Origin: Mangifera indica
Lineage: Eukaryota; Streptophyta; Magnoliopsida; Sapindales; Anacardiaceae
Assembly (NCBI RefSeq): GCF_011075055.1
Contig: NC_058151.1
Span: 5,536,251-5,600,250, forward strand
Length of the DNA stretch: 64,000 bases
Reading direction: 5' to 3'
The notes under the pieces were generated by a model that saw only the letters and a list, made by a program, of their open reading frames with translations, did no database searches and was not told where the DNA came from. A program made the translations under genes and the position numbers. Shown piece after piece: positions 10,385 to 21,999 of this stretch (the first letter of the stretch is position 1; each line of letters starts with the position of its first letter).

Positions 10385-11400
10385 CTAGTGTGCTTTACAA
10401 GGTTTTCCCATAAACCTACTCACCAAACTGATTGCATAAGCAATATCAGGCTTGAATCCTATCATAGCATACATTAGACTACCTATCATATTTGCATAAG
10501 TAATGTTTTTCATATATTCAAATTCATTAGTAGGCAAATCATGTAATACAAACATCAATTTGAAATGAGCTCCTATAGGAGTATTAATAGATTTAGCATC
10601 ATGCATACCATGCAATTCAATAACCTTTTTAACATATACAGATTGAGACAGAGTTAAAACACCTTTAATTCTATCTTTATTAATATCCATGCCTAAGATT
10701 CTTTTTGCAGGTCCTAAATCTTTTATTTCAAACTCATCTTTTAAAATTTTTTCAACTTATTCAGATCACTTATTTTCTTTAAGACAATAAGAATATCATC
10801 CACATATATCAATAAGTAAACATAACTATCTGTTTCATTTTTACAAAAGTAAACACAATTATCAAAGTTACTTCTAGAAAAGTCAATGGAGAGCATATAG
10901 TCATCAAACCTTTTATACCATTGTCTTAGTGTCTGTTTTAGGCCATACAATGACCTTTTTAGTAACCAAACCATATTTTAAGATCCAGGCTTCACAAAAC
11001 CTTCTGGTTGCCCCATATAGATCTGTTCTTCTAAATTACCATGAAGGAAGGTAGTAGTAACATCTAGCTATTTAAGTTTTAAATCAAATAACACCACAAT
11101 AGATAAAACAAGCCTTATTGATGTATGTTTAACTACAAGTGAAAAAATCTCATGATAGTCAATTCCTTCTACTTAGGAAAAACCTTTTGTAATAACTCTA
11201 GCCTTAAACCTTCCATTTTCAAAGCTTGGAGCAGTAGGTTTTCTTTTAAAAACCTATTTACAACCTATAATCTTTTTATTTATAGGTTTTTTAACAAGAA
11301 TCCATATGTTATTTTTATATAAGGAATCTATCTCAGCTTGCATGGCATTTGACCATTCTTTTTTGTGTTTACTCATATAGGCTTGTTTGAAATTTAAAGG
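10385..11400 (-). pseudogene. Nested copia reverse transcriptase
   Basis: Open pieces show LLKRSLYGLKQTLRQWYKRF, then YLLIYVDDILIV with intact YVDD (10741-10974), then GVLTLSQSVYVKKVIE and NMIGSLMYAMIGFKPDIAYAIS (10385-10690). Upstream, to about 11400, the fingers region is readable with stops. RT copies the RNA into cDNA in the particle. Two or more stops or frameshifts remain, so the protein is broken although the active-site motif survives. Confidence 0.86.
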
Positions 11401-11559
11401 TTCATTCAATTCAATACAATCACCTATATTAAATGCATATCATATGAGATCTGCATGAGCATATCTAGATGGTAATTTAATAGTTCTTCTAGACCTGTCT
11501 CTAGCCAATTGATAATTAGAAAGATCAAAATGTACATCATTGTCTAAACTACTTTGACT

Positions 11560-12470
11560 CTAACTTTGTAATGGTTGCTGGTTTAAACCCCTATCTTCAT
11601 ACTTTGGAGCATGAATTGGATCTGAGCCTAAACCAGGTCCATCATTTGACTCAAAACTATCAGATTTACTCAAGTTAGAATTCTTCACCTCAATATAAAC
11701 CTGTTTAGACTGAGATTGGTTAGAAATAAACAAATCTTTATAAAAAACAGATTCATTAAACACAACATCCCTGCTAATCACACATTTTAATTCATTAATT
11801 AACTAGACTTCATAATCCTTAGTCTTTGTAGGGAATCCCAAAAAAACAAATTTTAAAGCCTTAGGGTTCAACTTACCCTGATTGACATGGATATAGCCAA
11901 GGCATCCAAAAAGTCTCAAGTGATTAAATTTTGGTGGTTTGCCTGACCACAATTCAATAGGAGTTTTAAAATTAATAGCAGAAGAGGGTGATGTATTGAT
12001 CAAATAACAAGCTGTAGCAACTACTTCAGGCCAAAATTTCTTACTCAATCCTGAGTTAGCTAACATGTATCTTACCTTATTCAGAATGGTTTTATTCATT
12101 CTTTTTACAAAACCATTCTACTAAGGAATGTCTATACAGGTTCTATGTCTCAAGATTCCAAATTGCTTACAGAATTTAGTAAACTGTTTATTATATAATT
12201 CAAGACCATTGTCTGTTCTTAAAACTTTTAATTTCTTATAGGTTTGATTTTCAATAAGAGTTTTCCATTCTTTAAAAAATTCAAAAGCTTGATCTTTATT
12301 CTTTAAGAAATAACCCCATACTCTTCTTGAAAAATCATCCACAAAGATTAGAAAATAATGAGCATTAGATATAGAACTAGGTACCTGAGGAGGACCCCAC
12401 AAATCTGAATGTACATAATCAAGAATATTTTTTGATCTATGAGTAACAGCTGCAAACTTCAAACTTCCCT
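11560..12470 (-). pseudogene. Nested copia integrase
   Basis: Block 12121-12462 reads YVHSDLWGPPQVPS with the first catalytic Asp, VDDFSRRVWGYFLK, and LRTDNGLELYNKQF with the second Asp; the usual E of the DNGxE turn reads as L-E. Block 11803-12099 reads MVRYMLANSGL-like text, LSKKFWPEVVATACYLIN, FGCLGYIHV and KALKFVFLGF. The last part (11560-11781) is the linker containing MISRDVVFNES. A stop lies between the two main blocks at the start of the C-terminal half. Confidence 0.86.
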
Positions 12471-12474
12471 AAGA

Positions 12475-12989
12475 CACAATTCTCACAAAACTCTAGTGTA
12501 GAAAATTTTTTAGAATTAATCAAGTTTTGTTTACAAAGTTCTCACAGGCTGAAGATACTAATGTGTCTTAGCCTTTTGTGCCACAAAATAGTTTCATCCA
12601 CCTTATCAGGTTTAGAAGACATTGAGTCACTTACAACTGTTTCCTCTAAAATGTATAACCCATTTATTAGTTTAGCTCTCATTACAACTAAAGCTCCTCT
12701 CATTATTTTAAGCACACATTTTTCAAACTTATAAGAGTAGCCATTAGAATCTAACAAACCTAAGGATATTAGGTTTCTTCTCAATTTAGGAACTAATCTA
12801 ACATCATTGAGAATTTTAATAGAACCATTAGCAAGTTTCAATTTTATTACACCTATACCAGTAACCTCACATGCATCATCATTATCCATTAAGACTTTTC
12901 CTTCATTTATATATTTTAAATCTAAAAACCAACCTTCTCTAGGTGTCATGTGATAAGTGCATCCTGAATCTTAAACCCATTCTTCTCTA
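12475..12989 (-). pseudogene. Nested copia protease and pre-integrase domain
   Basis: The protease active site DSGCTYHMTP is intact at about 12940-12975 but is preceded by a TAA where CAA (Gln) is expected. It is followed by ACEVTGIGVIKLKLANGS, LRRNLISLGLLDSNGY and LWHKRLRHIS, the GAG-pre-integrase zinc region. The frame is otherwise open for 135 codons. Confidence 0.86.
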
Positions 12990-13811
12990 GAAAACCCTTC
13001 AGATAATACCAATACTTCAGCACTGTCATAGCAATCAAATAGATTTACAAACTCATGTTTCTCAGTATTATAAGGAAAATTCATTTTCTTTCTTTTAGGA
13101 CAATTTCTTTTCATATGGCTTTCTTTATGACAATTCCAACAAACTCTTTTATACCTAGATTTAGATATATTATTTCTTTTATCTTGTTGTTAAGTTTTCT
13201 TTTCTGTTTTGCCCCTAACTTGCAAACCTTTACCTATGGTTTTCTTTTCTATCTTTATTTCTAAATCTTTTGACTTAAGAGCCCCTAAGACATCTTCTAA
13301 AGAAAAAGACTCTCTACCATATTTGATAGCAACTTTTATATCTTTAAAGGTTTTAGGCAATGAGTTCAAAATAATAATGACTTGATTTTCATCTAAAATC
13401 TTTTCTTCTATATTAACCAAATTAATTGTAATTTTATTGAACTCATCTAAATTTTCTTCCAAACTTTTTCCTAGATCCATTTTAAAACCAAAAGTTGCTC
13501 TTTCGAATAAATTTTATTAGTCAAAGATTTAGTCATGTAAAGAGACTTAAGCTTCAACCATAGTTTTGTAGCAGTATTAACATCATTTGCTTGTCTTAAA
13601 ACATTATCAAAAGATGTAGAATAAGCAAGCTATAGGCAGTTTCAAGTACCTCAGCCTTTTAAGAATCTGTCATACCATAAGGTAAAACATCCACACTCTC
13701 CAAGGCCTTTACACATTTTTGATGCACCAAAACAACCTTAATTTTTTTCCTCCAAACATTAAAATCATTTTTTCAAGTAAATTGTTCTATTTCCAATCTT
13801 ATTGACCGCAT
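12990..13811 (-). pseudogene. Nested copia gag
   Basis: The probable start is ATG at 13811 (MRSIRLEIEQF). The capsid can be followed through NDFNVWRKKIKVVLVHQKC, VDVLPYGMTDS and SLPKTFKDIKVAIKYGRES (13190-13480) to an intact zinc knuckle CWNCHKESHMKRNC near 13105-13145. Stops occur after EQF-T and after MTDS, and at least one frameshift lies near 13620. Confidence 0.84.
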
Positions 13812-14072
13812 TATGTTCTTTTCCTTTTTCTTTTAGTTTCTTTAATCCTACAGAGACCAAAAGAATGTACAGCAGTACCAAGAAAAACAAAGTACAAGTA
13901 GCAAGAACATAATCTTTCCAAAAAATATTCAAATATATCAAGAGACTCAACAAGTATAATTCACCAGAACATACTAAAGAGCACGAAAGCCAATTACATC
14001 TCAAGATATAAATAAACAATTGAATATAATCAAAAAAACAGGTCAAAGTACATAGATCGAAAGATCTTTTGT

Positions 14073-14086
14073 GGCTCTAATACCAC
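14073..14086 (-). other. Primer-binding site, initiator-Met type
   Basis: The minus strand reads TGGTATTAGAGCCA next to the 5' LTR, one mismatch from the initiator tRNA-Met complement TGGTATCAGAGCCA. Confidence 0.82.
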
Positions 14087-14087
14087 T

Positions 14088-14633
14088 TATTATAGATTTA
14101 TAGATTTGAACCCTAAGATATTCTAATCCAAACAATATCATAGTGGAAAAAATAGAAAAAATAACAACACGATATACTTGGGTTGGATTTTGTTAAAGAA
14201 ATCTTACATCCAAGGCAGAGATGTTCTTCTAGTCAAATATACTATTTATCAAGTTCAATTACAAAATACAAACACACGGATCTCAACCTTTGTATAACCA
14301 AAACAATATACAAATCATATACAAGGTAAAAACAAAGTCAAAGAGAACCTGACTTTACTGGAGAGATGCTGTTAATCAAACTCAAGAAGCCAAACTTCTT
14401 CACAGCAACCAAAAGATGCAAGAAATCAGAGGAGAAAAAACGCAGTAGCCTCATGCCCTTTTCCTCTCTATTCTTCTTTAGTTTCACGGTAAAGGAAGTT
14501 TATATACTTAGGTTAAAGTGAGTGAAATCCTAGCAAAATGATAAAAATGCCCTTACTTACAAAAATAATGACCTATGCATCCTTAACTAAAGAATTACAG
14601 TTATACCCTTATAATTTGAAACAAAACATTACA
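14088..14633 (-). repeat. 5' LTR of nested copia
   Basis: This 546-bp LTR pairs with 9191-9763. Its inner TG end is mutated to TA. It abuts the TATAT target duplication at 14634. Confidence 0.88.
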
Positions 14634-14638
14634 TATAT

Positions 14639-15010
14639 CTTATTTGATAATGTTTGGTTGTGATGTATATCTCCCTATTACGTCTCTTCAATATCGTTTG
14701 AGAATTTATATTGGATATAATTCATTATCTATTATTAGATGTCTAACATTATTAATAGGTGATCTTTTTACTACACAATTTCCAGATTGTCACTTTGATG
14801 AGACAACATTCCCAGCTTAAGGGAAAAGAAAATGCCTCATGAAGTTGAGTATGAACTTACTTGGCACTTATCTGTTATATCTCTTTTAGATTCTCAAACA
14901 TCTCAAAGTGAAACTAAAGTGTAAAGGAAAGTGCGTTTACAAATTATTGCCAACTAAATTTTTGATGTATTTGTGGATATAACAAGTGACAAGATCACAT
15001 ATATGATAGA
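14639..15010 (+). pseudogene. Outer copia integrase, right part
   Basis: The coding trace of the outer copia resumes directly after the nested element: VYLPITSLQYRLRIYIGYN, SLSIIRCLTLL and GDLFTTQFPDCHFDE. These belong to the integrase C-terminal module normally followed by the RT linker. They sit in more than one frame with stops. This confirms that 9191-14633 is a clean insertion. Confidence 0.8.
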
Positions 15011-15429
15011 AGCATCAATGTGACTATTAAATAGTCTGTTAGAGGCATAACTAATCAATCTACTACACGATAAAAGCATGGTAGACCTATTGGATCAAAG
15101 GATACTATTCCTCGAAAAAAAAGATAAAGAATCAAACAAATATCAATCATGATGATCTTAAAATAATTGAAAAGTCCATTCTTATTGATATTTCTCCAGA
15201 AGAGATTATGGTCCCTAAAAAGACTAAAACCTCTGAAGTGGAACAAACTCTTAAATTACAAGAAAATGAAAATACAAAAACCTCTATAAATTATACGTAT
15301 ACATGAGAGATATGGAACCATGAAATGGTTAAAATTGATTATGTATTCTCATTCATAGTAGTTACTGAAATTATGAATTATGATGATTTTGAACCATGTA
15401 CTATAGCTGAGTGCAAATAAAGACATAAT

Positions 15430-16085
15430 TAGCCTAAATAGAAAGAAACAATTTAAGTAGAATTAACTTTATTTGTAAAACATCAAGTGTTTGGGTATGT
15501 AGTCCCAACACCTAAAAATGTCTAACCCTTTAGATATAAATGGATATTTATAAGAAAAAGAAATGAGAAAAATGATATTGCTAGATATAAAGCAAGTCTT
15601 GTAGCCCAAAGCTTTTCCTAAATGCCAAGAATAGACTTTGATGAGACATATACACCAATTATAGATATAATCATATTTAGATATTTAGTCAGCTTAATAA
15701 TCTTTAAAGGACTGAATATGTGTCTAATGGACGTAGTTACTACTTATTTGTATAAAAATTTGGATATTGAAATTTATATGAAACTCCCTGAAGGATATAA
15801 ATTGTTTGAAATAAAAAGAGTTAATCCAAGAGACATGTACTTAATAAAGTTATAAAGATCATTATACTAATTAAAACAATCTAGAAAAATGTGTTACAAT
15901 CACTTTAGTAAATATTTGAAAAAATGGCTATATGAATGACCTTATATGTCCATGTGTCTTTGTAAAAAGTCAAAACCGGGATTTTCCATTATAGTAGTTT
16001 ATGTTGATAACATGAATTTGATTGGGACTCTTGAAAAGCTTTTAAAAACTACTAAATATCCAAAAAAAGAATTTGAGATGAAGAT
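15430..16085 (+). pseudogene. Outer copia reverse transcriptase
   Basis: The fingers/palm read YKWIFIRKRNEKNDIARYKA, LVAQSFS, FDETYTPIIDIIIFRYLVSL, LMDVVTTYLYKNLDIEIYMK and LPEGYKLFE. The active-site strand near 15995-16015 reads IVVYVDNMNLIG. The catalytic pair YVDD has become YVDN (GAT to AAT), so the enzyme would be inactive. Stops separate the open blocks. Confidence 0.86.
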
Positions 16086-16960
16086 ATGAGAAAAACAAAA
16101 TATTGTTTTGGCCCACAAATCGAGCATAATTCAAATAGAATACTTGTATATCAATTAGCATATATTAAAAAATTGCTAAAACACTTTAATATGAATAAGG
16201 CTTATCCTTTGAGCACCTTAATGATTATTCAGTCTCTTAATCCAGAAAAAGGATCCATTTTGTTTTAAAGAAAAAGTTAAAAAGATACTGTATCTTAGTA
16301 TCATTGAAATCCTATTATATTTGGCCTAGTGCACTAAATCAAATCTATCCCTTGCAGTCAATTTATTGACCCGATGTAGCTTTACACCTACCCGTTGCTA
16401 TTAGAACAGAATCAAGCATATACTTTGTTACCTATATGGAACTAGAGATTTGAAATTATTTTATTTTATCAAATCCTCTAAAAAACTTAGTTTAATTGGA
16501 TATGCAGATGCTGGTTATCTTTCTAACTCTCATAAGGCTCGCTCACAAAAAGGATATGTTTTTACTTATAATGAAATAACGATATCCTGGTGTTCTATCA
16601 AATAGACTTTGGTTGCAACATCTTCAAATTATTCAGAGATTTTAACTCTTTATAAAGCCCGTTGAGAATGTATATGGTTACGATCTGTCATCTATTATAT
16701 TTGGAGTATAGGCAAACTTACTTCTACAATAGATATTTCTTCCATATTATATAAAGACTATACAACATGTATTGCCCAAATTATAGTTGGATACATCAAA
16801 GGAGACAAATGAAACATATCTCACCAAAGTTCTTTTCTACTTATAAGCTCCAGTAGAGCCAAAAATGGATGTTGAACAAATACGATCTGTGAAAATCTTA
16901 TAGATTTTTTCACCATGACATTACCAACATCAACATTTGAAAAGTTAGTGTATATGATCG
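16086..16960 (+). pseudogene. Outer copia RT thumb and RNase H
   Basis: The thumb reads HNSNRILVYQLAYIKKLLKHF. The RNase H part follows with LIGYADAGYLSNSHKARSQKGYVFTY, ISWCSIK and ATSSNYSEILTLYKA, each the counterpart of a conserved copia motif. The catalytic Asp in YADAGY is kept. Numerous stops occur. Confidence 0.82.
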
Positions 16961-17269
16961 ATATGTGATGACTCAACAGACAACTAAATTAATCTCATTA
17001 TAAAGAGGGGGGCATTCATCAAGGGAGCATTTATTAGGGGGAGCAAATTTTTTAAGTTTATTACATATTGGATAAAATGTGCATTGTACTTTTTTTCCTT
17101 CACTAGGTTTTGTCCCATTGGGTTTTCCTAATAAAATTTTTAGTGAGGCAAGATAGTATATTCAACCCCACTTTATAGAATATTAAATAATTACATTCAT
17201 CTACTTTAGTTTTTATCCCATTGAGTTTTTCTTTAGCAAGATTAATATAATTATTTATAAGTGATAAAA

Positions 17270-17287
17270 ATCTAAAGGGGAGTATTA
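17270..17287 (+). other. Polypurine tract of outer copia
   Basis: AAAGGGGAGTATTA immediately precedes the right LTR start TGTATC, the normal copia arrangement. Confidence 0.65.
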
Positions 17288-17627
17288 TGTATCTGATGGC
17301 TTTCCACATGAAAATGCAATTAATGTTTTAGAGGTAGATGAAGTAGAATAAATGAAAGCATTTAATGACAAGCAGTTATTTATGACTTTGGAATTAAAGC
17401 AATTATTGCTTTAATTAATTACTTTTATTAGTTGTAAGCATGTAAGAGGTGGGAAACGTGTATAAATACCCCCCTCTTCTCCACTCTTTGGAGATGAAGA
17501 TAATCTAACAATTCTTCTTCATTTTATAAAAGTTTACACTGGTCTTCCTTCATCTTCCATTCTCATCTCACAAATAATTCTATTTCATATTTCTCTCTTT
17601 AATATCAGTTATTCTAATATATTTTCA
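17288..17627 (+). repeat. 3' LTR of outer copia, promoter part retained
   Basis: This 340-bp LTR keeps the central segment missing from the left copy, including TATAAATA at 17461-17468 followed by a C-rich stretch. A transcript started here would read outward to the right. Confidence 0.82.
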
Positions 17628-17767
17628 GCCGAGTTTAACTAATTAACATCATAACATGTTTGCACATTCATACTTATTTAAGCTACTCATTTTAAATTTA
17701 TTAATTTATTAAAATTGTTATTCACATATTATTCATGTGAATTTGCAAAGAATTCTAAGATTTAGTC

Positions 17768-18230
17768 TAACTTCATGTAAAATGAGTAGTGTTTAGAAAA
17801 AGATTCAATTAACTTCTTTAATGAATATGTTAGGGTGTTAATACATGCCTAGATCCTAAAACAATAAGGTTAAATCAAGAAGTAAATCAAGTTATAACTA
17901 ATTCTTACATTACAAAGATAATAATCCTAGTAATTTTGGGATTTTCCCTCTAACTTTCCAATACTACCTCTCAATCCTTGAATAAATATCTATATTTTAA
18001 CTTTGTGTGGAATGAGTAGTGTTTAGATCATATTTACTTAACTTCTTTGTTCAATTTGTGAGGGTATAAATACATGATTAGATCCTAAGCAATAAAAATA
18101 AATCAAGAAAGAGGATTAAATACTAAATAATTCTTAAATTAGAAAGATGATAATAAACCCACTTATTTTGGGATTTTCCCTCTAACTTTCCAATACTCCC
18201 CCTTAAGATGGTGAATAAATATTTATATTC
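17768..18230 (-). repeat. Two diverged tandem copies of a copia LTR start and 3' end
   Basis: Unit 1 (about 17768-17996) and unit 2 (about 17997-18230) share ATGAGTAGTGTTTAG, then ACATG-TAGATCCTAA, then GGGATTTTCCCTCTAACTTTCCAATAC, in that order. On the minus strand unit 2 reads as a purine tract AAGGGGGAGTATTG leading into an LTR start TGGAAAGTTAGAGGG. The pair thus looks like duplicated copia LTR plus polyprotein end, not satellite DNA. Confidence 0.7.
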
Positions 18231-18480
18231 CCAACTTGCTAGAGAATGACTCAAATGCCAGTCTAGACATGATTTTAGCTAGAACATCAACTACTTAGAC
18301 TCTTTTTAAGAATATAAGAAAAGATTAATTCCTCTATCTTTAATATCTTTCTTTATAAAACTTTAATCAATTATTTGTTATAAACAACCAAGAAGGAAGA
18401 GATCAGTGCTAGTGACTATATACTAAAAATAAAGAGTTTTATAGAAATACTTGCTTTTAGAAGACAATAAACCTATCAAC
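18223..18480 (-). pseudogene. Copia RNase H C-terminal remnant
   Basis: The minus strand reads VVDVLAKIMSRLAFESFSS followed by KLGI and a stop at 18223-18225, directly beside the purine tract and LTR start. This is the typical end of a copia polyprotein. The upstream part fades by about 18480. Confidence 0.72.
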
Positions 18481-18887
18481 TGGGTCTACAAAATTAGGTC
18501 TGATTTGTTCAAGCTTAGGCTTAAACAAAAATTTTAGGCTCATGCATCAAGCTTGTATATTCAAGTCTCAAGATTTTTGTTTAAGTTTGGATAATTAATA
18601 TTTTTGGGCTTTGAGTTTGATTTAAGCTTATATCGAACCTACTTGTACAACAAATACCGTTCAAGTTCACAATAAGCATAATGTTAAACACATGTTTGCA
18701 TATAGAATTAAACTTTTAAATTTTTTTAATACAAATCAAAAGAGATTGTTCGGTAAAATTTGCATGTAAAGAAAAGATAAATAAACTAAATCTAATTATT
18801 TACTTTTTATTTCTTTTCTCACCAAAATTAAGTTTAGCTACAATTTTAATCTATATCTATTTGTAGTTTTTGATCAATATCTTTTGT
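18481..18887. other. Unassigned spacer with low-complexity TTCAAGCTT-like words
   Basis: No coding trace is visible. Words such as CAAGCTTAGGCTTAAAC and TTGAGTTTGATTTAAGCTT recur loosely. This resembles degenerate repeats common in plant intergenic DNA, but I cannot name a family. Confidence 0.3.
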
Positions 18888-19496
18888 TGGAAAATTTAAG
18901 ATGAACATACCAATACTTTGTAAACCCAAAAACATACCTAGACTCTAAATTTTGTTTACATGATAAACCGAATGCTCTCCAACGATTAACATTAGTCATT
19001 TTCCATGACACAATTTGCTTACTACTATTTCAGAATACATTTTTTTCATGGTCTCTATGCTTTGGTTTTTATTCTAGTTTCTAGGAGGAAATTAAAATTT
19101 TCTTCTGTAAATGCATTCACAAGGGATGGGTGGTTGTTTTTGGACATATATATATATATATAGAAAGAGAGAGAGAAAGAGAGGTCTAATTGCCTTTCAA
19201 CTTATTCTCCAACTGCTTTCAAACAGTTAAATAAATCGAATAGAGTTGACTTGTCATGGGTAGACCCAGACTTAATATCTCTCACTTACACATGATAGAA
19301 AACTTGAAACAAATGGTTAACGACAAAAAATCTCATACAACAATACGTTTCATACTTGCAAATGTGTCATGTAATCTCGTGAGCAATCTGTACTTGGGAG
19401 CTAAATACTATACATCTATTAGGAATAGTATAACCACTTCAATTTGAATAAAATATAATAAAATGCTAGAATTGCAGTATCCCAGACTTACTCGAT
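18888..19496 (-). repeat. LTR of copia compound, leftmost copy
   Basis: It starts TGGAAAATTTAAG, matching TGGAAATTATTATG at 34497, and follows the other two LTRs through CATACC, a stretch with TTTGGACATA, and CTCTCACTTACACATGATAGAAAAC. It ends CTTACTCGAT where the middle LTR ends CTTACTCAATAACA. The last bases and the purine tract are replaced by the LINE. It contains a local (TA)n-(GA)n expansion. Confidence 0.75.
19145..19184. repeat. Simple repeat (TA)n followed by (GA)n
   Basis: A TA run at 19145-19161 passes directly into an AG/GA-rich run at 19162-19184. It lies inside the leftmost LTR and is absent from its two relatives. Confidence 0.9.
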
Positions 19497-20800
19497 TTTG
19501 CAAGTTTACACTGGTTCCATTGCTCTTAAAGATGATCCTTGGTAGCTTCCATATCAAGGCAAATCTCTCATTTTCTTCCAAATTGACAATATTAGTACAA
19601 AGAGAAACCCTTTCATGAACCACTTCTCTAATATGCATAAGAAGCCTTTCCTTGTTGACTCTACTGCCCTTGAAACAAATATCATTTCTCTCACACCAAA
19701 ACATATAGATGCAAGCACAAAGACTAAGCTGGAAACATAGATTTTTAAGGCTATCATTCTTCTACCTTTAACTACATGCTAAGATGTAATCTTTCCACAG
19801 GAGAGGAGTATATCTCCAGGAGCTAAGGTGAAGAATATTACCCCCAAATCTCTTTACTCACCTCACAAGAGAAGAAAAAATGGTTAAAATGCTTTCTCCC
19901 TTAGTTGCAAAAACTACAAAAATTTTGAGAAATTAAACCACAATTTAGTAATCTTTCCCTTGTTATTAATCTCCCACGAATTGCAAGCCAAGTAATGAGA
20001 GCATGCCTTAGGTAGTGTTTCTTGAACCAAAGCAAGTTTTTCCATTCTACTTTCAGCTTTTTAGTTCTAACTTCTTCCCAAGCAAACTTGATAGTGAAAA
20101 GACCATTATAAGTAAAAGACCAAATGGAAATATCATCACCACCTAAAGAAAGGGATCTATGCTAACTTTAATTTCTTAAAAGGCAATTAAGTTTTCCGAG
20201 GGCATTCTCTAATTACCTTTATGGATAATCAACTCCCCATTTACTTCTTCAAGAATGCTAGAGTCATAAATAACCTTATTACCATACTTCTCAAGGTGAG
20301 GACCAAGTGAGTGCCAATTATCATGCCATAAGAAGGTAAACTTCCTATCTATAACCATTTTTTTCACTTACTTCTGAGCTTCAAAAATTTCTACCAAATC
20401 CAAGATTGATTACAACTAGGCTTGATGTTCCAAATACTATTCTTTTGAAGGTAGATGTTATTAACCTAATTAGCCCAAAGAGTGTTTTCTTTTCCCATTG
20501 AGAGATTCCAAAGGTGTTTCATCATAGTCGTCTTGTTCCAATCCATACTTGTCATAATACTAAGGCCTCCCTCATCCACAGGTGAAAAAACTTCATCCTA
20601 TGCTAGCTTTGCTTTCTTTGTAGGTATATTAGAGCCATCTCAAAAGAGAGCATGAAATAAAACATCAATCGTCTTATGAATTTTAGAGGGAAGCACAAAG
20701 AGCATGGACCAATAGACTTGGATATTAAAGAGAATGATCTTGATGAGAGTAAGCCTCCCCATATAAGAGAGGAATTTACACCTTCAAAACTTGATCCAGC
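19497..20800 (-). pseudogene. LINE ORF2, RT thumb to C-terminal zinc region
   Basis: Readable blocks include SMLFVLPSKIIKTIDVLFHA-like text near 20640-20720, KLAWDEVFSPVDEGGLSI near 20560-20600, WNKTTMMKHLWNLSMGKEN near 20480-20540, and FWCERNDICFKGSRVNKERL with HIREVVHERVS (19554-19704). This is the normal C-terminal half of plant L1 ORF2. Several frames are used and stops occur. Confidence 0.8.
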
Positions 20801-20812
20801 CAAAAATTTTGT

Positions 20813-21970
20813 CTACAAAGGGTTTACAATCATGGGTTCAAAGCTTGGTGGACTTGATAGGCACTCCAAGGTACTTAAAAAGGAATTCTCCTTCTTCAAA
20901 CCCAAAGTTTCTTTGATCTTCTCTTTTTCAACCTTAACCAAGCCAAAAAAATATGCTACTTGTAAAGGATTAGTTTTGAGGTCAGACCAATTATGAAAGG
21001 AATCTTTAATAACTTTATTCGACTTCATATATGCCCTATAAAACAACATTAAGTTATTCATAAACAAAGATGACTTATGTTGTTTGACTTACATCTCCAA
21101 TGATGGGTGAAATCCAGGTTGCCTTTAAGATCACCAAGTAAGCTTGAAAGAATCTCTATAACAATGACAAAAAGGTAAGGAGAGATTTGGTTTTCTTATT
21201 TTAGTCCTCTAAAGCTTTTGAAAAAACCAACAAATTCACTATTGATGCTTATGAAGAAGGTCAAGGAAAGAGATACATCCTTGATCCAATCTATGAATTT
21301 GGTAAGTAAGTTCATCACCTTGAGGATTGTGGTATTGAAGACCTAACTCAAGGTATCATAAACCTTCATTAGGTCCACCTTAATAGCACAATTCTTCACC
21401 ATAAAGTTCTCATGGTAGTTATGCATTAAACCTTGAAAAAGAAGAATGTTGTCACTAATGTTATGTCTTCCTATAAAAGGGTAGAATTTCCTTAAGGCAA
21501 TTGGTAAGGATTTTTGTAATGCACTTGTAGATGGTGTTGCAACAAGTAATGGGCCTAAAATCCTTGCATATAGAGGGGTTAGAAACTTTAGGCACACGAG
21601 TAAGGATAATACATTTTACCTTTTTAAGAAAATGCCTGGATTGGAAGAAATGCTTGATTGCTTTGATGATGTCTTCCCTTACAATATTCCACACCTTTTT
21701 AAAGAATAACACATCGAAACAATCAAACCTCGAGGCTTTGTTATTTTTCATAGAGAAAAACATCTCATTGATTTCCTTGTTTGTAACCTCAATCTCCAAT
21801 CTCTTGGCCATATCATAGGAAAACCTAAACTTAATAATCTTTTGAAGTTGATCTTTAATTGGAAAGTCTTTACCCATATAGATTAGAGTTTTCTTAAAGA
21901 AATCTATAAATTCCTTCTTGATCCTCTTCTTATTATAAGTTATAGTATCATCTTTAAGCATGATTCCTTA
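20813..21970 (-). pseudogene. LINE ORF2 reverse transcriptase
   Basis: The open part (21461-21961) reads MFFSMKNNKASRFDCFDVLF, FFKKVWNIVREDIIKAIKHF, LTRVPKVSNPS and FRPITCCNTIYKCITKIL, the classic L1 RT start. Beyond it come KVYDTLS, FINWIK-like text, FVGFFKSFRGL and ISPYLFVIVIEILSSLL. The catalytic FADD segment near 21065 reads L-stop-IT, so activity is lost. The order and spacing are those of the family. Confidence 0.85.
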
Positions 21971-21999
21971 GATGGAATTCATATTCCTTCCGACTTTTA

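Larger units (their letters stand above)
9191..14633 (-). mobile_element. Nested Ty1/copia element (Tork-like), decayed
   Basis: This is a 5.44-kb minus-strand element inside the integrase of the outer copia. Its LTRs are 9191-9763 and 14088-14633. The 5-bp target duplication TATAT is perfect at 9186-9190 and 14634-14638. The primer site TGGTATTAGAGCC beside the right LTR matches initiator tRNA-Met with one mismatch. Gag, protease, integrase, RT and RNase H are better preserved than in the host element: the zinc knuckle and YVDD are intact, and the frame is broken at only a few points. This fits a younger insertion. Assignment to the Tork group rests on motif style (for example RRSLTGY, LDLL) and is inference. 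Confidence 0.92.
6651..17627 (+). mobile_element. Ty1/copia element, decayed, split by a nested copia element
   Basis: The LTRs at 6651-6863 and 17288-17627 share the start TGTAT(C)(C/T)GATGGCTTTC and the end TATTTTCA. Between them on the plus strand are gag, protease, integrase, RT and RNase H in copia order, all degenerate. Removing the nested element at 9191-14633 leaves about 5.5 kb, a normal size for a small copia. Gag opens MANLVKL and continues with KSKATIFLRHH, a widespread plant copia subfamily. No matching target duplication was found (TATTG on the left, GCCGA on the right), so one flank may be rearranged. Confidence 0.88.

Noticed and set aside
13765..14046. 93-codon hydrophobic frame left of the nested copia primer site
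   Set aside because: It covers the leader and overlaps the gag start in another frame. The gag frame beginning at 13811 has family matches, and this one has none.
19145..19184. TA/GA repeat as a possible regulatory or CRISPR-like array
   Set aside because: It is a plain dinucleotide microsatellite without spacers, located inside an LTR.
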